Below are positions 28,830 to 39,699 of a stretch of DNA of 64,000 nt, in pieces. This DNA comes from Arbacia lixula. Its lineage: Eukaryota > Echinodermata > Echinoidea > Arbacioida > Arbaciidae. The notes beneath the pieces are model-generated. The model had not been told where the DNA came from. It made no database searches and worked only from the letters and a program-made list of their open reading frames with translations. Where the stretch lies: contig OZ022594.1 of the NCBI GenBank assembly GCA_963669155.1, forward strand, positions 653,507 to 717,506. Reading direction: 5' to 3'. Every line of letters starts with the position of its first letter. Within the stretch, counting starts at the first letter, position 1. A program made the translations under genes and the position numbers.

Positions 28830-29270
28830 CTCCTAGCCTATACCGTATACGAGGCTGTGGCGTACATGGACAAAACTGAGTCTGTTCACAACTAGCCATA
28901 ATCCCATTTGCTGGGCTGGCGTCTCCTCATCCTAGCCTAGGTACTAGGCTGTGAGGTGCATGGGCACAGCCCAGTCTGTTAACAACTATGTCTGGTAACA
29001 CAGACTGTGCCCCAATCCCATCCTCACCAAGAGGAGCCATGACGTCATTAAGGCGTAGTCTGTTTTACCAGACTTAGTTGTTAACAGACTGGGATTTGTC
29101 CATGCAACTCGCAGTATAGTACCTAGGCTATCCTCAGCCTAGCCTCTCCACAAGAGGAGCGGCTAGGCCAGAGAGTGGAAGTAGAGCATAGTCTGTGTTA
29201 CCAGACATAGATGTTAACAGACGCAGTTGTGTCCGTGCACCCCACAGCCTAGTAACTAGACTATCCCTCT
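28830..29270. repeat. Cluster of family E hairpin repeats
   Basis: AGTCTGTTAACAACTATGTC at about 28974 is mirrored by CAGACTTAGTTGTTAACAGA near 29075, and a further CCAGACATAGATGTTAACAG is at about 29200. Between them recur short segments with CCTAGCCT and CTAGGCTGTG. Looks like two or three elements in a row. Confidence 0.6.
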
Positions 29271-29276
29271 ATAAGT

Positions 29277-29635
29277 TTATGTTGGTCGCCCCCCCCCTCT
29301 CCCATCCCTCCCCCACCCCCCCCATCCCTCTCCCATCCCTCCCCATCCTATCACTCCCCATCCTACCACTCCCCCATCCCTCCCCCATCACTCCTCCCAT
29401 CCTCCCATCCCTCCCCCATCCCCCCCCCCCATTCCTCTTCCATCCCTCCCCCATCCCCCCATCCCCCCTCCCTCTCCCTCCTTCCCCCTCCCTCCCCCTC
29501 CCTCCCTCCCCCTACCTCTCCCCCTCCCTCCCCTCCCTCTCCCCATCCCTCCCCATCCCTCCCCCATCCCCCATCCCTTCCACCCCCACCACACCCCTCC
29601 CCGCTCCCCCTCCTGATCCCTCTACTCTCCACACT
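29277..29635. repeat. C-rich minisatellite-like tract (CCCATCCCTCC)
   Basis: About 350 bp of CCCTCC/CCCATCC words on the plus strand. The long Pro/Ser or Gly/Arg frames across it are not genes. Confidence 0.9.
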
Positions 29636-30169
29636 CCACACAACATCGCTATAAATTATAATGAAGGGCCCCGCCTGTCTCATCCACCCATTCATACTCG
29701 ATCAATAGCGACATTAATTATTAATATTTTCATTTCTTAATTGGCAGTGTCGCCTCGCCGCCTTTTTTCTCTTTTTTATATCAACAGATGATCCATCCAA
29801 ATGTTTATATATCATCTTTACTTTCTGCGGCATAGGATAGGCCTTCTGCATGGTACAGAGTTGGTGTGTATGTAATACATGTACATCACTTCATTAACAG
29901 TAATATCCATGTATGAACAGAGAAGGTTGCTCTTGACGGGTTTATATACATGCAAACTACCTTGAAGGGATTCCAGTTGAAATGGTCTTTGTACACAGGT
30001 TTGACAGTATACGTGTGATTGTGTGTATGGGAAGTTTTGTGTGTTTCTTCGTGTTTGTTTGTGTGTGTGTGTGTTAGTTATGTTTGTCTTTCTCTGTGGG
30101 TGGCAATTTCTATAGGGATCGCGAGTTGTTTTTTCTCATTTTTATCTCACTGCCAGTGTGTGTATATGT

Positions 30170-30185
30170 GTATGTATGTGGGTGT

Positions 30186-30254
<69 letters not shown>

Positions 30255-30256
30255 TG
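30170..30256. repeat. (TG)n microsatellite
   Basis: About 60 bp of uninterrupted TG with TATG margins. Confidence 0.95.
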
Positions 30257-30539
30257 TGTAATGCTTATACTTTTCTAGTATGTGGGAGACAATTCCCTGG
30301 GGATCGCCAGTTATTTTTTTCTCATTTTAATTCCATGTCATATTTCCCTCTGAAATTATGGTAAAACGCAATCAAATTACATGTTTCAAAAGATGTGTAT
30401 ATTTCTTATATAAGTGTTCTACTACAGGGCATATATTATGGGCATTGGAATCTCATGGTTGTTTTACATAGTCGACCGGCGTAAACCTACATTGTATTTT
30501 ATATAAAAGGGAACATTCATGTTTTCTTTGTAAACTGTT

Positions 30540-31930
30540 TATTTTCTCCCCACATTTAGCGGGGAAAACAAGGGAGGCGTTGTGTCTTTTTATCTGTCTG
30601 TAGTAACTGTCTGGCTACTAAAGGAATCTTGACAAAATCTGTTTGGGGTATGATGAGTGGTGTCAACTTTTACCATGAACGCGAGTTTCACTTCCACTAG
30701 AATTATGGCAAAACTGTAATCAAATATGTTTCGCTTCCTGGAAATCATGATTATGTAATTTTACCTTGCGGACTGTAAAGTAATATGCAACAAATAATTT
30801 TGGAATTATGGAATATAACCAAAAGGATAATAGTGAGGTGCTTAAGCAACAAATATGACATGGATTGCGCACTTCTGTCTACATGCACCAAATTTGGTAC
30901 ATTTGAGTAGAATTATATACCTAACAAAATTGAATACAGAGGCACTTAAAAATGTGACCTTTTGGAGATGCCATTTCCAAGATGGCATCCAAACTGGCTG
31001 CCAAACCAAGATGGCCAATGTATTTAGCTTTATTTTGTTCTACGTTTACATACATGTACCAAATTGGGTGCATAGGTATCGAATGATGTACTAAGCAAAA
31101 TTAGAGAGAGGGGCACTCAATAATTTGGTCTTGAGACGCTTCTGTCCGAAATGACCGCCAAACCAACATAACCAGTTTGTTTCATTTGATCGAGAAAGGG
31201 ATGTCATTAAGAGGAAACGAAAGAACAGTCAGAGCGACCTTGAAAACCAACCCAAAATCATTACATTGCCCAAACTCATAACAAGATTTAAGATATATGC
31301 ATTAATTTCAATAGCATGTTCGAAACGATTGTGATAAATATTTATTTGGAGTATGGTGTGTAATCACTGAGCTCTCTGTACAATTAAATTGCAAACATTG
31401 CCTATGAAAATGACAGAACATGACCATCGAAACCATTTAAGATATCAAAAGTATACTATAGTTGATGTCTTAGCTGTTTCATCAGAAAGTTCAAGTTTTA
31501 CCCCCCCCCCCCCCTTATCCAAAAAACACAAAATAAATAAATAAAGATAATGGATTAATTAATCAATATTTAGATTTTGAAACCAAAAAAGTTTTCTGGT
31601 GTGCTATTGCGTACAAGTATCACATTTGTTAAATGGCCCGTGTTTGCTATTATAAACCTTCATACGCCATTTTCCAAGATGGTATCTGTTAGAAAACAAT
31701 AGATAAATTGTTCAAGAACATTACCCAGAATATGATGATTCATGGAAATAGTTTTTGTATAATTGTTCTTTAATATTCTGAGCACGTTTTGTTTTTCACT
31801 GTTAATTATGTTATATATGGTTATTAACAAGATTTTCAATATTTGTAAGTATCATTATGTCATGATGACCTCCATCTTGTAAAATGATGACCTTGAAAAA
31901 TATTTTAAGATGTCTCTTAATCTAATATCA
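30540..31930. repeat. Degenerate repeat region with ACCAAAT / AAGATGGC words
   Basis: Two diverged units about 171 bp apart start with ACCAAATTTGGTAC (30887) and ACCAAATTGGGTGC (31058), each followed by CTAAGCAAAATT-like and GGCACTCAATAATTTG-like words. CCAAGATGGC motifs occur several times up to about 31880. No coding potential recognised. Confidence 0.45.
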
Positions 31931-32863
31931 TTCCAAATAGTATTTTTAACATGACTGTGTCCAAAAATGGGAGAAACAAAAATGGGTGGACGTTTGATAA
32001 AACAAGAGGACCTTGCGCTCACTTGGGAGTATTAATCCTTAAGGAGGGAACAAAGTCACCCCATGGTAACAAGAGGGTAATTTACATCATGCAATAATGA
32101 GAGGTCATTGGCTGTTGACATGGCAGTTACCACTGATGGTAATTAACAATTTTTATCATTGAAAACCTACACGCAACATGGCCCTGTACAAAATGTTTCT
32201 TACTTTCTGGGAACGTCAAGAGGAGCGCTGTCAATATTTTCCACATCATTCCTGTAACTGCAGGATTAGGCCTGCATAATGCATACCACTGACAACCTCC
32301 AAGTTATCACGCATAGCTTTTTGTGCCACGAAAGTTTTAGCTCCAATGTCACGCAGTGGGGTTCGCTTAATGCCATTAGCGATTAACAATGCATTAAATC
32401 CCTTCTGCGCATGCGTCAGAAAATTGTTTCGGTGCGCTGGAAGCAACGTAAGAGCTGGGATGGGACGGTGGTGGGGGGGGGGGGGGGGCGCGGGAGGGGG
32501 GTCTTGCAACTCTAAATAATTTTGTATCGTGGTTGCACTATGATGATATGCCATTTTCTTGAAAGCTATTTTAATCATGTACACTTTGATAAGTCGCTAC
32601 TATGGTTATTAAACGCGATATATTGGTACGCTTCGCTGACTGGATGAAGACAACTCGTCATTATTCATGTACGCTTCATTATCATCAGCTATATACTCGT
32701 CTACGTACTGGTCATTCATCGTTATCATAAAAGTCTAATAAAAGTGATTGTGCGAGTCATAATGCCTAATCATAAATGTCTAATTATGGTGATCGGGCAT
32801 GTTGTTGAGGTAGCAGTAGTAGTAGGAGCATAATGCTAATCCGAATATATACTACTCTTCGTT

Positions 32864-33350
32864 AAACTGGGTGATCAAAAGGACTTTTGACTTAAAATTG
32901 TTTTTTTTTTTCCAAAAAGCTGAATTTCACACATCATAAACTCAAAGGGAGATTATCATGATATTTGATCAATTATTATACTTGTTATAATCCTTTGCTT
33001 TTTTAATAAGTGTCAATTTTTGATCGATCAAGATCAAATGTATGTGTGTGTGTGTGTGGAAATAAGTCAAAGCAAATATGTAAATAACAGTACAAATTAA
33101 TAAATAAGTAATGAAGTCAATTGGTCAAAGCAAATAAGTACATCATATCAATGGCATGTTGTCATCATAAACATCGGAATTCATTAAATGAAATCATTGA
33201 TTGTTACCATGGCAGATTTTTGGTACATGACGACCCTCATTGTTATATAAAAAAAAAAGGGTGTGTCATTTTCACACCTGTCAATCCACTAGCAACTGCC
33301 ATCACAGAGTCATTCATATTTCATGATGCTTCTGGCAGAAAAGACGTAGC
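32864..33350. repeat. Family G, copy 4
   Basis: GACTTTTGACTTAAAATTG, CACACATCATAAACTCAAAG at the left; CACACCTGTCAATCCACTAG and ATGATGCTTCTGGCAGAAAA at the right, as in the 3170 copy. A (TG)n tract interrupts it. Confidence 0.55.
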
Positions 33351-33483
33351 AACATTAAGTACTATTCATGCAAGTCGGAGTACTACATACACCTGTATCA
33401 GTAAAATACAACATCGTTACCATGGTTACTAACCTCCCTCAGTACCTCAAGTCTGGACCAATATATTGACATACTACATATCT

Positions 33484-33735
33484 CCATGCTAATGGTAATG
33501 AGAGAGTTAACCCTTACATTACCAGACCTTGAAAACCCCATTGGCTTACTACACATTTTCATGCCAATGGTAATGAGAGAGTTAACCCTTGCAATTACCA
33601 AGCATCGAAAACCCCATTGGCTTACTACACGTTTTCATAGCAATAGTAATGAGAGAGTAACAGTTTCATTATTAGACCTTGAAAACCCCATCGGCTTACG
33701 ACACATCTTCAGACTAACGGTAATTAGAGGGTAAA
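33484..33735. repeat. 75-bp minisatellite, about 3.3 units
   Basis: Units start with ATGSYAATGGTAATGAGAGA and run through CCTTGAAAACCCCATTGGCT to ACACATTTTC (33487, 33562 and 33637, then a partial). A more decayed part unit precedes it (about 33440). The unit is a multiple of 3, so one frame stays open; no protein match is recognised. Confidence 0.85.
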
Positions 33736-34664
33736 TGTGAATTCCTTTACATCAGATTTTGACATAGAACGAGGACAAATCGTAACCCTTATCAAAGAAA
33801 TCGGCAATATAACACATGCCGGCTGGAGTCAACGCGACGAGACAGAGCGACAGATCGAGCCATACCATTCATCCACTTCATCAAAGTGATGATGACCCTA
33901 AATATAATTAGTTGGAGATTATCAATTGTATCGTAAAGCGGATGTCATCAAATGAACCAGCCCCACACAGTCCGAGAGGCTAAATAAATATAACTTCGTG
34001 TTCTTCCTCCCTCGTTCGGTATTAAACAGGTCGGAATACCAACAGTGCGTCATGTTTTTGACGGGGGTTATAAAAACAGTAGTAATGAAAGCGGTACAGC
34101 CCCGCATGTAATTTACTATGTGGGCTTTGCATGTCCGCTTGCGTTTATATGAACTAACATACATTTGAAAGTAATTAGCTAATAGCGCTGAAAACAAGAT
34201 TGCCACTGTCGGCGGCCTGTCGTCTTTTGCTCTACGTGATTGACATTAAAGTGGTGGTGGTGGTGGTGTGTGTGTGTGTGTGTGGGGGGGGGGGCGTGTG
34301 TCACTAGACCATGGATGGGGGAGGGGGTGCGGTATCACTCACTAAAGCAAGGTCACGGTTGCCATGGTGTTTCACCATAATTGCCCAGTGATAAAATCCT
34401 TCCTTTGAACTTCCGCTTCCAGCGATGTGGTATAGAATTTCTCCTTTGATGTGACATAATTATTATATGTTTTATATTATATATATTCGATGGTGGTGGT
34501 ACAATAGTAATGATAATGGTAATGGTGATAGGGTTGATATGAAGGTGAAAGTCATAGTATCGATGGTGGTTGTGATATCGGTGGGTTGGTGGAGATAAGA
34601 ATGAATGTTTGTCACATAAATCATCAAAGCCTAACAATGATTATGAATCTCAAAAAGGGCCAAT

Positions 34665-34765
34665 TAGAGACAGGGAAGTCAAAGCTTCACTTATATGTAT
34701 GTTTCGTTCATGTTTCTGCTTTTATTGCAACCAACATATCTTCAGGATGGACTATGCATTTAACC
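34665..34765. repeat. MITE family 1, end fragment (copy g)
   Basis: TCATGTTTCTGCTTTTATTG then TTCAGGATGGACTATGCATT matches only the right end of family 1. Confidence 0.5.
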
Positions 34766-34803
34766 TCCACGGTTGTGTCCGCAGTCTAAAACATAATAGG
34801 ATT

Positions 34804-35370
34804 TAAATACTATTTAGAAAATAGCAAAACTTTCGGTAACACCATGTGGTTGTATTCTTTCGGATAATTGGCCCACTTATGGGGTGAAGAAAGGAAAGGA
34901 AAGTGAAAAGTGAAAAGGAGAGGTGAATCTTTATATTTTATAACACTTACACAAGACTATTTTTAGCTTTAGTTTTTAGTTTTCGGTGTTTAAACCGAAA
35001 ATAAATGGGATGGAATGGAGGTAGAAGAAGAGGGTGGGTGTTGATGAAAGTTGTGAACTAGTCACAAAGTAGTGATAAAGAGAAAAGAAAAGAAAAGAAA
35101 ATGAGAAAAGTGTAGAAAGGTTATAGTCAGTTCTGCAACTAACTATAGATTTCTTTCAAAATCTGAAAGAGGGAGTATCAGTCTCGACGTTTCGGGCAGT
35201 GTGCTCTGTCCGTCATCCGGAGAATAACTCGAAGAAACTAACGAGCGCGCCGGGTATTTATGTGATCCGAAGGGATCCGAAATAACCCGAGAGTGTCCGA
35301 AATCAGCCAATAGGAATAGAGCGTTTCGGCGCGAATGTGCTGTGTGCACTAGAGCGTGAAACAGCTGAAT
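34804..35370 (-). repeat. Penelope-like element, downstream terminal repeat
   Basis: Direct repeat of 37886-38446, about 565 bp, with a few substitutions and one 7-bp length difference near 34975. It begins TAAATACTATTTAGAAAATA. Contains the hammerhead-like motif at 35185-35222 and an inverted TTTCGGTGTTTAAACCGAAAA motif near 34981. Confidence 0.9.
35185..35222 (-). ncRNA. Hammerhead-ribozyme-like motif (downstream repeat)
   Basis: Reading on the minus strand: GGATGAC (35218-35212), a hairpin with stem GGACAG/CTGCCC (35211-35206 and 35199-35194, one mismatch) and a 6-base loop, then CGAAACGTC (35193 on). This is the layout of helix II between the CUGAUGA and GAAA core strands. Hammerheads are known in Penelope-like terminal repeats. 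The core does not fit the textbook consensus perfectly, so activity is doubtful. Confidence 0.5.
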
Positions 35371-35440
35371 AGGTGCGAAAGTGCGGCGCGAATGCGCGGT
35401 GTGCACTGGAGCGTGAAACGGCGCGAAAGTGCGGCGTATT
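35329..35440. repeat. Short tandem segment at the end of the Penelope-like coding region
   Basis: CGGCGCGAATGTGCTGTGTG (35329) is repeated as CGGCGCGAATGCGCGGTGTG (35384), each followed by GCACTRGAGCGTGAAAC. The second unit lies inside the element, between the repeat edge and the coding end. Confidence 0.7.
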
Positions 35441-37455
35441 CAATTCCCCGAGCTTTCGGGTAGGTCGTCGTCCCGTGTGCGTTGTGCGTGGTGGTGCTGC
35501 CGGTGTGCGTGGTGAAGAAGTGGCATCCAGATATCGTTGATCAGAAGTCCGCTCTCCTGTGGTACCGTGTCGTGTTGAAGAATCTCGATGGCTTCTCTCA
35601 CGCGCCGGGTGTGCCAGTGCTTAATGGATGTGATGAGTTCTGCGTTGGACCAGTCGATGCGATGATTCTGTTGCTGAGCATGTTTGACGATAGCTGATTT
35701 CTCCCACTCGTTCCGTCTAAAGCTGGTCTGGTGTTCCTTGAGTCTGGTCCTAAGGCTTCTCCCGGTTTCTCCAACGTAGAACTGACCGCATTCACACGGT
35801 ATCTTGTAGACTCCTGGTTGAGTGTCCGGCGGCTTCCTGTCTTTGTGGGTGAAGAGCTTGGAGTGCAGCTTACCTGAAGATCGGTGCCTGACCTGGATGT
35901 TGACGTTCTTGAGAATCCGCTGAATCTTGTGAGAAGCTTGTCCTATGTAAGGGAGAAAAACTGAAGCTAAATGTGGCGGAGCAGGAGTGCGCGGACGAGG
36001 TAGAGATGTCTTCACCTTTCGAGGAGGGTATCCGTTGATGCTGGTGAGCGCTGTCTTGATGTGCTGAAGCTCTTGTTGAAGGTGTTCCTCGTCGCTGATG
36101 TCGTGTGCTCGCCGGATGAGAGTACTGGATACTGACTGTAAAACAGAAGGGTGATGAAACGATTTAAAATTGAGGTACCTGTCCGTGTGCGTCGGTTTCC
36201 GGTAGACTTGGTGTGATGCCTTTCCCTCAGCTGTCCTTGTAATGCGTACGTCTAGAAATGGGATGGAAAGATCCTGCTCTATCTCCATGGTGAACTTGAT
36301 GCTTGGGTGCCTGTGATTAAGATGGTAAAGAAATTCCTGGAGATCAGTTCTGCTGTGCTGCCACACGACGAAAATATCATCAACATATCTAACCCATAAT
36401 TTGGGGCAGAGAGTCGATGTTTGAAGTGCTGCTGTCTCAAATTCCTCCATGTAGATGTTGGCGACGATGGGGGAGAGAGGTGACCCCATTGCTGCTCCTT
36501 CAACCTGTTTGTAAAAAGAGTTACGCCACTGGAATGAAGTCGAGTTGAGGCATGTGAGAAGTAGATCCTGGATGTGCTCTGGAGACATAGCTGTCCGTTC
36601 TGGTAGGGCGTCGTCTTCCTCTAGTCTCTGTCGGATGATACTGCAGGCTTCTGAAACAGGAACATTGGTGAAGAGAGATTCAACATCAAAGCTGACAAGT
36701 GTATCTGTAGGACAGATTTGAATTGCGTTGAGTTTCTCAATGAAATGCTTGGAGTTGGCGATGTGATGAGATGAGTTCCCAACAAGTGGTTGAAGAATCG
36801 TAGCAAGATGTCGAGCCGTGTCGTATGTAGGAGATCCCCTTGTTGCGACGATGGGCCTAAGTGGCGTATTTGGCTTGTGTATTTTAGGTTGTCCAAAAAT
36901 CACAGGGCAGGTTGATGACGAACATCGAAGCTTAAAGTATAACGGCTTGGGTATGATGTCCTCTCGATGAAGTTTCAGCAATTTCTCGTTGATTCTCCTT
37001 TCTGTAGCAGCCGTCGGATCTCTGGACAGTTTGGTGTAGGTTGAAGTGTTGAGGAGGCTCTCCATCTTGCTGTCGTATTCGTCCTGTCGCATGATGACTG
37101 TTGCGTTTCCCTTGTCGGCCTTGAGAATGTGGATGGATGGATCCCTACGAAGTCCTTGGATGGCAGCTCGTTCGTCCTTGCTGATGTTGGCTCTAGGTGG
37201 CTTGGCAGTAGAGAGAACCTGTGAAACTTGAAATCTAACGCTGTCAGCTGTTGTCTTGTTCAAAACACGAAGATTAGGCTCAATTTGCTGAATGACCTCT
37301 GCGAAAGGAATTTTCTTAGGTGCCACAGCAAAATTGAGACCAAGTTGTAAAACTTTTTGTTCGTCTTCAGAGAGGCTCCGGTCGCTGAGGTTGATGACAG
37401 TCTTCCTCCTGTCTGGTGCTGACGTATCCGCTGGTTGTTCTCTAGTAGGGTGCAA
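35440..37455 (-). CDS. Penelope-like reverse transcriptase with C-terminal GIY-YIG endonuclease
   Basis: 671 residues. Copies element RNA into DNA and nicks the target. N-terminal family motif LKADKGNATVI (111-121); RT motif A VSFDVESLFTNVP (254-266) with D257; motif B GAAMGSPLSPIVANIYM (320-336); motif C RYVDDIFVVW (356-365) with the catalytic YVDD at 357-360; then LDVRITR (401-407) and the connector. The endonuclease starts at GVYKIPCECGQFYVGETGRS (548-567), a GIY-YIG variant, with RTRLKEH after it and a conserved glutamate region REAIEIL (620-626). A His/Arg-rich tail ends the protein. Start chosen as the first ATG of the open frame; in relatives the protein begins further upstream, with the part now seen in 37869-37474. 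Neighbouring terminal repeats confirm the context. Identification is secure. Confidence 0.93.
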   Translation of the reverse strand: MHPTREQPADTSAPDRRKTVINLSDRSLSEDEQKVLQLGLNFAVAPKKIPFAEVIQQIEPNLRVLNKTTADSVRFQVSQVLSTAKPPRANISKDERAAIQGLRRDPSIHILKADKGNATVIMRQDEYDSKMESLLNTSTYTKLSRDPTAATERRINEKLLKLHREDIIPKPLYFKLRCSSSTCPVIFGQPKIHKPNTPLRPIVATRGSPTYDTARHLATILQPLVGNSSHHIANSKHFIEKLNAIQICPTDTLVSFDVESLFTNVPVSEACSIIRQRLEEDDALPERTAMSPEHIQDLLLTCLNSTSFQWRNSFYKQVEGAAMGSPLSPIVANIYMEEFETAALQTSTLCPKLWVRYVDDIFVVWQHSRTDLQEFLYHLNHRHPSIKFTMEIEQDLSIPFLDVRITRTAEGKASHQVYRKPTHTDRYLNFKSFHHPSVLQSVSSTLIRRAHDISDEEHLQQELQHIKTALTSINGYPPRKVKTSLPRPRTPAPPHLASVFLPYIGQASHKIQRILKNVNIQVRHRSSGKLHSKLFTHKDRKPPDTQPGVYKIPCECGQFYVGETGRSLRTRLKEHQTSFRRNEWEKSAIVKHAQQQNHRIDWSNAELITSIKHWHTRRVREAIEILQHDTVPQESGLLINDIWMPLLHHAHRQHHHAQRTRDDDLPESSGN

Positions 37456-37473
37456 TGTGCTAAATATAAAAAT

Positions 37474-37869
37474 TCACCTGGCCCTAGACCTATTAAAGGT
37501 CTTCTTGTAGATTTCGTCGTTAAATGCCCCAATCTTGTTGAAGTCTTCTTGGCTCAGCTTTCCTTGTAGTAGAATCTGGAGTGAGTCGATGTCCTGGGTA
37601 ACGACGTGTAGCTGCTCTCTGGTGTGGCTGATCCGTTCTCTGGTGAGGGCCATGCTTGCTTCCTTGATGATGCGTTCTGCTCGGCTGGATTGAATAGGTG
37701 ACTTGAGACGAAGACCTATAGGAATGATCTGGGAATTTCGGCAACGTTTCAGGAAAGTTAGGTGATTGAAAAGCTTGGCTTGCTTGATGAAATCACGCTG
37801 TAGTCTCCTCGAAGCTAGAACAATCTGCTCCCCGTAGAGCTGGATTAAATGTTCTTTGAATGTTTCCAT
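37474..37869 (-). CDS. Penelope-like element, first reading frame (N-terminal part)
   Basis: 131 residues from an ATG 17 bases inside the upstream terminal repeat edge. Motifs HLTFLKRCRNSQIIPIGLRL and ERIIKEASMALTRERI resemble the N-terminal region that precedes the reverse transcriptase in Penelope-like proteins. Its own enzymatic role is unknown; it is probably helical and nucleic-acid associated (many basic residues). It lies just upstream of the RT frame on the same strand. Introns near the start of the coding region are known in this group, but I cannot tell whether one is used here. Confidence 0.7.
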   Translation of the reverse strand: METFKEHLIQLYGEQIVLASRRLQRDFIKQAKLFNHLTFLKRCRNSQIIPIGLRLKSPIQSSRAERIIKEASMALTRERISHTREQLHVVTQDIDSLQILLQGKLSQEDFNKIGAFNDEIYKKTFNRSRAR

Positions 37870-37885
37870 GGTGAGAGTGTACTAA

Positions 37886-38446
37886 TAAATACTATTTAGA
37901 AAATAGCAAAACTTTCGGTAACACCATGTGGTTGTATTCTTTCGGATAATTGGCCCACTTATGGGGTGAAGAAAGGAAAGGAAAGTGAAAAGTGAAAAGG
38001 AGAGGTGAATTTTTATATTTTATAACACTTACACAAGACTATTTTTAGCTTTAGTTTTCGGTGTTTTAAACCGAAAATAAATGGGATGGAATGGAGGTAG
38101 AAGAAGAGGGTGGGGGTTGATGAAAGTTGTGAACTAGTCACAAAGTAGTGATAAAGAGAAAAGAAAAGAAAAGAAAATGAGAAAAGTGTAGAAAAGTTAT
38201 AGTCAGTTCTGCAACTAACTATAGATTTCTTTCAAAATCTGAAAGAGGGAGTATCAGTCTCGACGTTTCGGGCAGTGTGCTCTGTCCGTCATCCGGAGAA
38301 TAACTCGAAGAAACTAACGAGCGCGCCGGGTATTTATGTGATCCGAAGGGATCCGAAATAACCCGAGAGTGTCCGAAATCAGCCAATAGGAATAGAGCGT
38401 TTCGGCGCGAATGTGCTGTGTGCACTAGAGCGTGAAACAGCTGTAT
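37886..38446 (-). repeat. Penelope-like element, upstream terminal repeat (cut by gap)
   Basis: Near-identical direct copy of 34804-35370. It holds the second hammerhead-like motif (38260-38297) and presumably the promoter of the element. It ends at the N run. Confidence 0.9.
38260..38297 (-). ncRNA. Hammerhead-ribozyme-like motif (upstream repeat)
   Basis: Same bases as 35185-35222: GGATGAC, hairpin, CGAAACGTC on the minus strand. Its preservation in both repeats is expected from how the repeats are copied, so it is not independent evidence of function. Confidence 0.5.
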
Positions 38447-38447
38447 T

Positions 38448-38647
38448 NNNNNNNNNNNNNNNNNNNNNNNNNNNNNNNNNNNNNNNNNNNNNNNNNNNNN
38501 NNNNNNNNNNNNNNNNNNNNNNNNNNNNNNNNNNNNNNNNNNNNNNNNNNNNNNNNNNNNNNNNNNNNNNNNNNNNNNNNNNNNNNNNNNNNNNNNNNNN
38601 NNNNNNNNNNNNNNNNNNNNNNNNNNNNNNNNNNNNNNNNNNNNNNN
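38448..38647. other. Assembly gap (about 200 N)
   Basis: Run of N directly at the outer end of the Penelope-like upstream repeat. A repeat-induced break in assembly is the likely cause. The round length suggests a placeholder. Confidence 0.98.
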
Positions 38648-39332
38648 CCAACCATATTACTGGTCCGTTCGGTCAGCGCGGCTCGCCGGAGAGGGAAAGA
38701 ATAATGAATGGACGAAATGAATGCTTCATATAGCCTCGGCTCCACGCTGTCGCGGTGGTTTCTTCCTGCTGTATTGTTGCAACCACAACGCATCCAGCTC
38801 TTATTCTTGAGTCTGAGAAAGGAGGGGAGAATAAAGGGGGGGGGGGGGGAGGGGGTCACGCTGGGAAGCAGAAATAGACCCCCATTTAGCTGTAATTTAG
38901 AGAGTAAGAAGAACGAAGGGAAAATATGAGAAAGGAAGAGGGGGATAATAAGGATGAAGCGAGGGAAAGCATTGAGAAGAAAAAGGAATAAGGACAAGGA
39001 AAGCTATAAAAGAGGTAGTAGTATAAAAGGTAGAATAATTACAAAATAACGATAGTAGTATTAGTAGAAGTAGAATTATCATTAAAATCATTAGTAGTGG
39101 GAGTAGTGGTATAAGCAGTGTTGTAGTAAATGCCTAGTTCAAACGGGATTGGATTCTGATGAAGAGAAAGAAAGAAAGAAAGAGAAAGACAGACATACAG
39201 ATATACAACTAGATAAAGTAGCCCACTCCTCCTCACAAAATCAGTGCGTGGGGGAGAAGCCAGGGAGGAAGGTTTAGTCTATATTGCCAGACTTCGTTGT
39301 TTCCACAGCCCTCCACAGCCTAGGACATAGGC

Positions 39333-39335
<3 letters not shown>
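38648..39335. other. Intergenic; GA-rich sequence and a family E fragment
   Basis: G-run at 38837-38858, purine-rich to 39060. A family E-like piece (TAGTCTATATTGCCAGACTT) at about 39273-39300, then (GA)n at 39333-39367. No gene recognised. Confidence 0.5.
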
Positions 39336-39369
<34 letters not shown>

Positions 39370-39699
39370 AAAAAAAATGTTAGCGTGTTAAAACAACCTC
39401 GACAAAATTAGCCTCTGCGGTCAATGCCCTAAAACCACAATACCATACCGTCCTCCCAGGCACGGCGTGCCGGACCTTGCCCAAGTACACGCCCCACCAC
39501 CCCTATTAACCGAAGCCCTGGGAACCACGCGACTGGCCGCTCACCACCCCGCTGGACTCCCGCCGATCGCCGATGCAATTCTCGGTAACACTAATAACTG
39601 ATTCATTGTCACAAGCCGGTCATTGCCTTGATTCTAGGCTATGCGGGTGTTTATTTTGGTGGACTTCAAACTCTCCTCACCCCACCTTACACACCCCAC

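Larger units (their letters stand above)
34804..38446 (-). mobile_element. Penelope-like retroelement with GIY-YIG endonuclease
   Basis: Order in reading direction (minus): terminal repeat 38446-37886, first frame 37869-37474, reverse transcriptase/endonuclease frame 37455-35440, terminal repeat 35370-34804. Direct pseudo-LTRs, an RT with YVDD and a downstream GIY-YIG domain define the Penelope group. The two repeats differ at only a handful of sites, so the insertion is young. It looks near-complete, but the upstream repeat meets the assembly gap, so the outer end and any target duplication cannot be read. Confidence 0.9.

Noticed and set aside
29195-29740. 181-codon proline/serine-rich frame
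   Set aside because: C-rich minisatellite, with similar long frames on the opposite strand.
34804-38446. LTR retrotransposon
   Set aside because: Direct repeats are present, but the reverse transcriptase motifs and the GIY-YIG domain are of Penelope type; no gag, protease, RNase H or integrase is seen.
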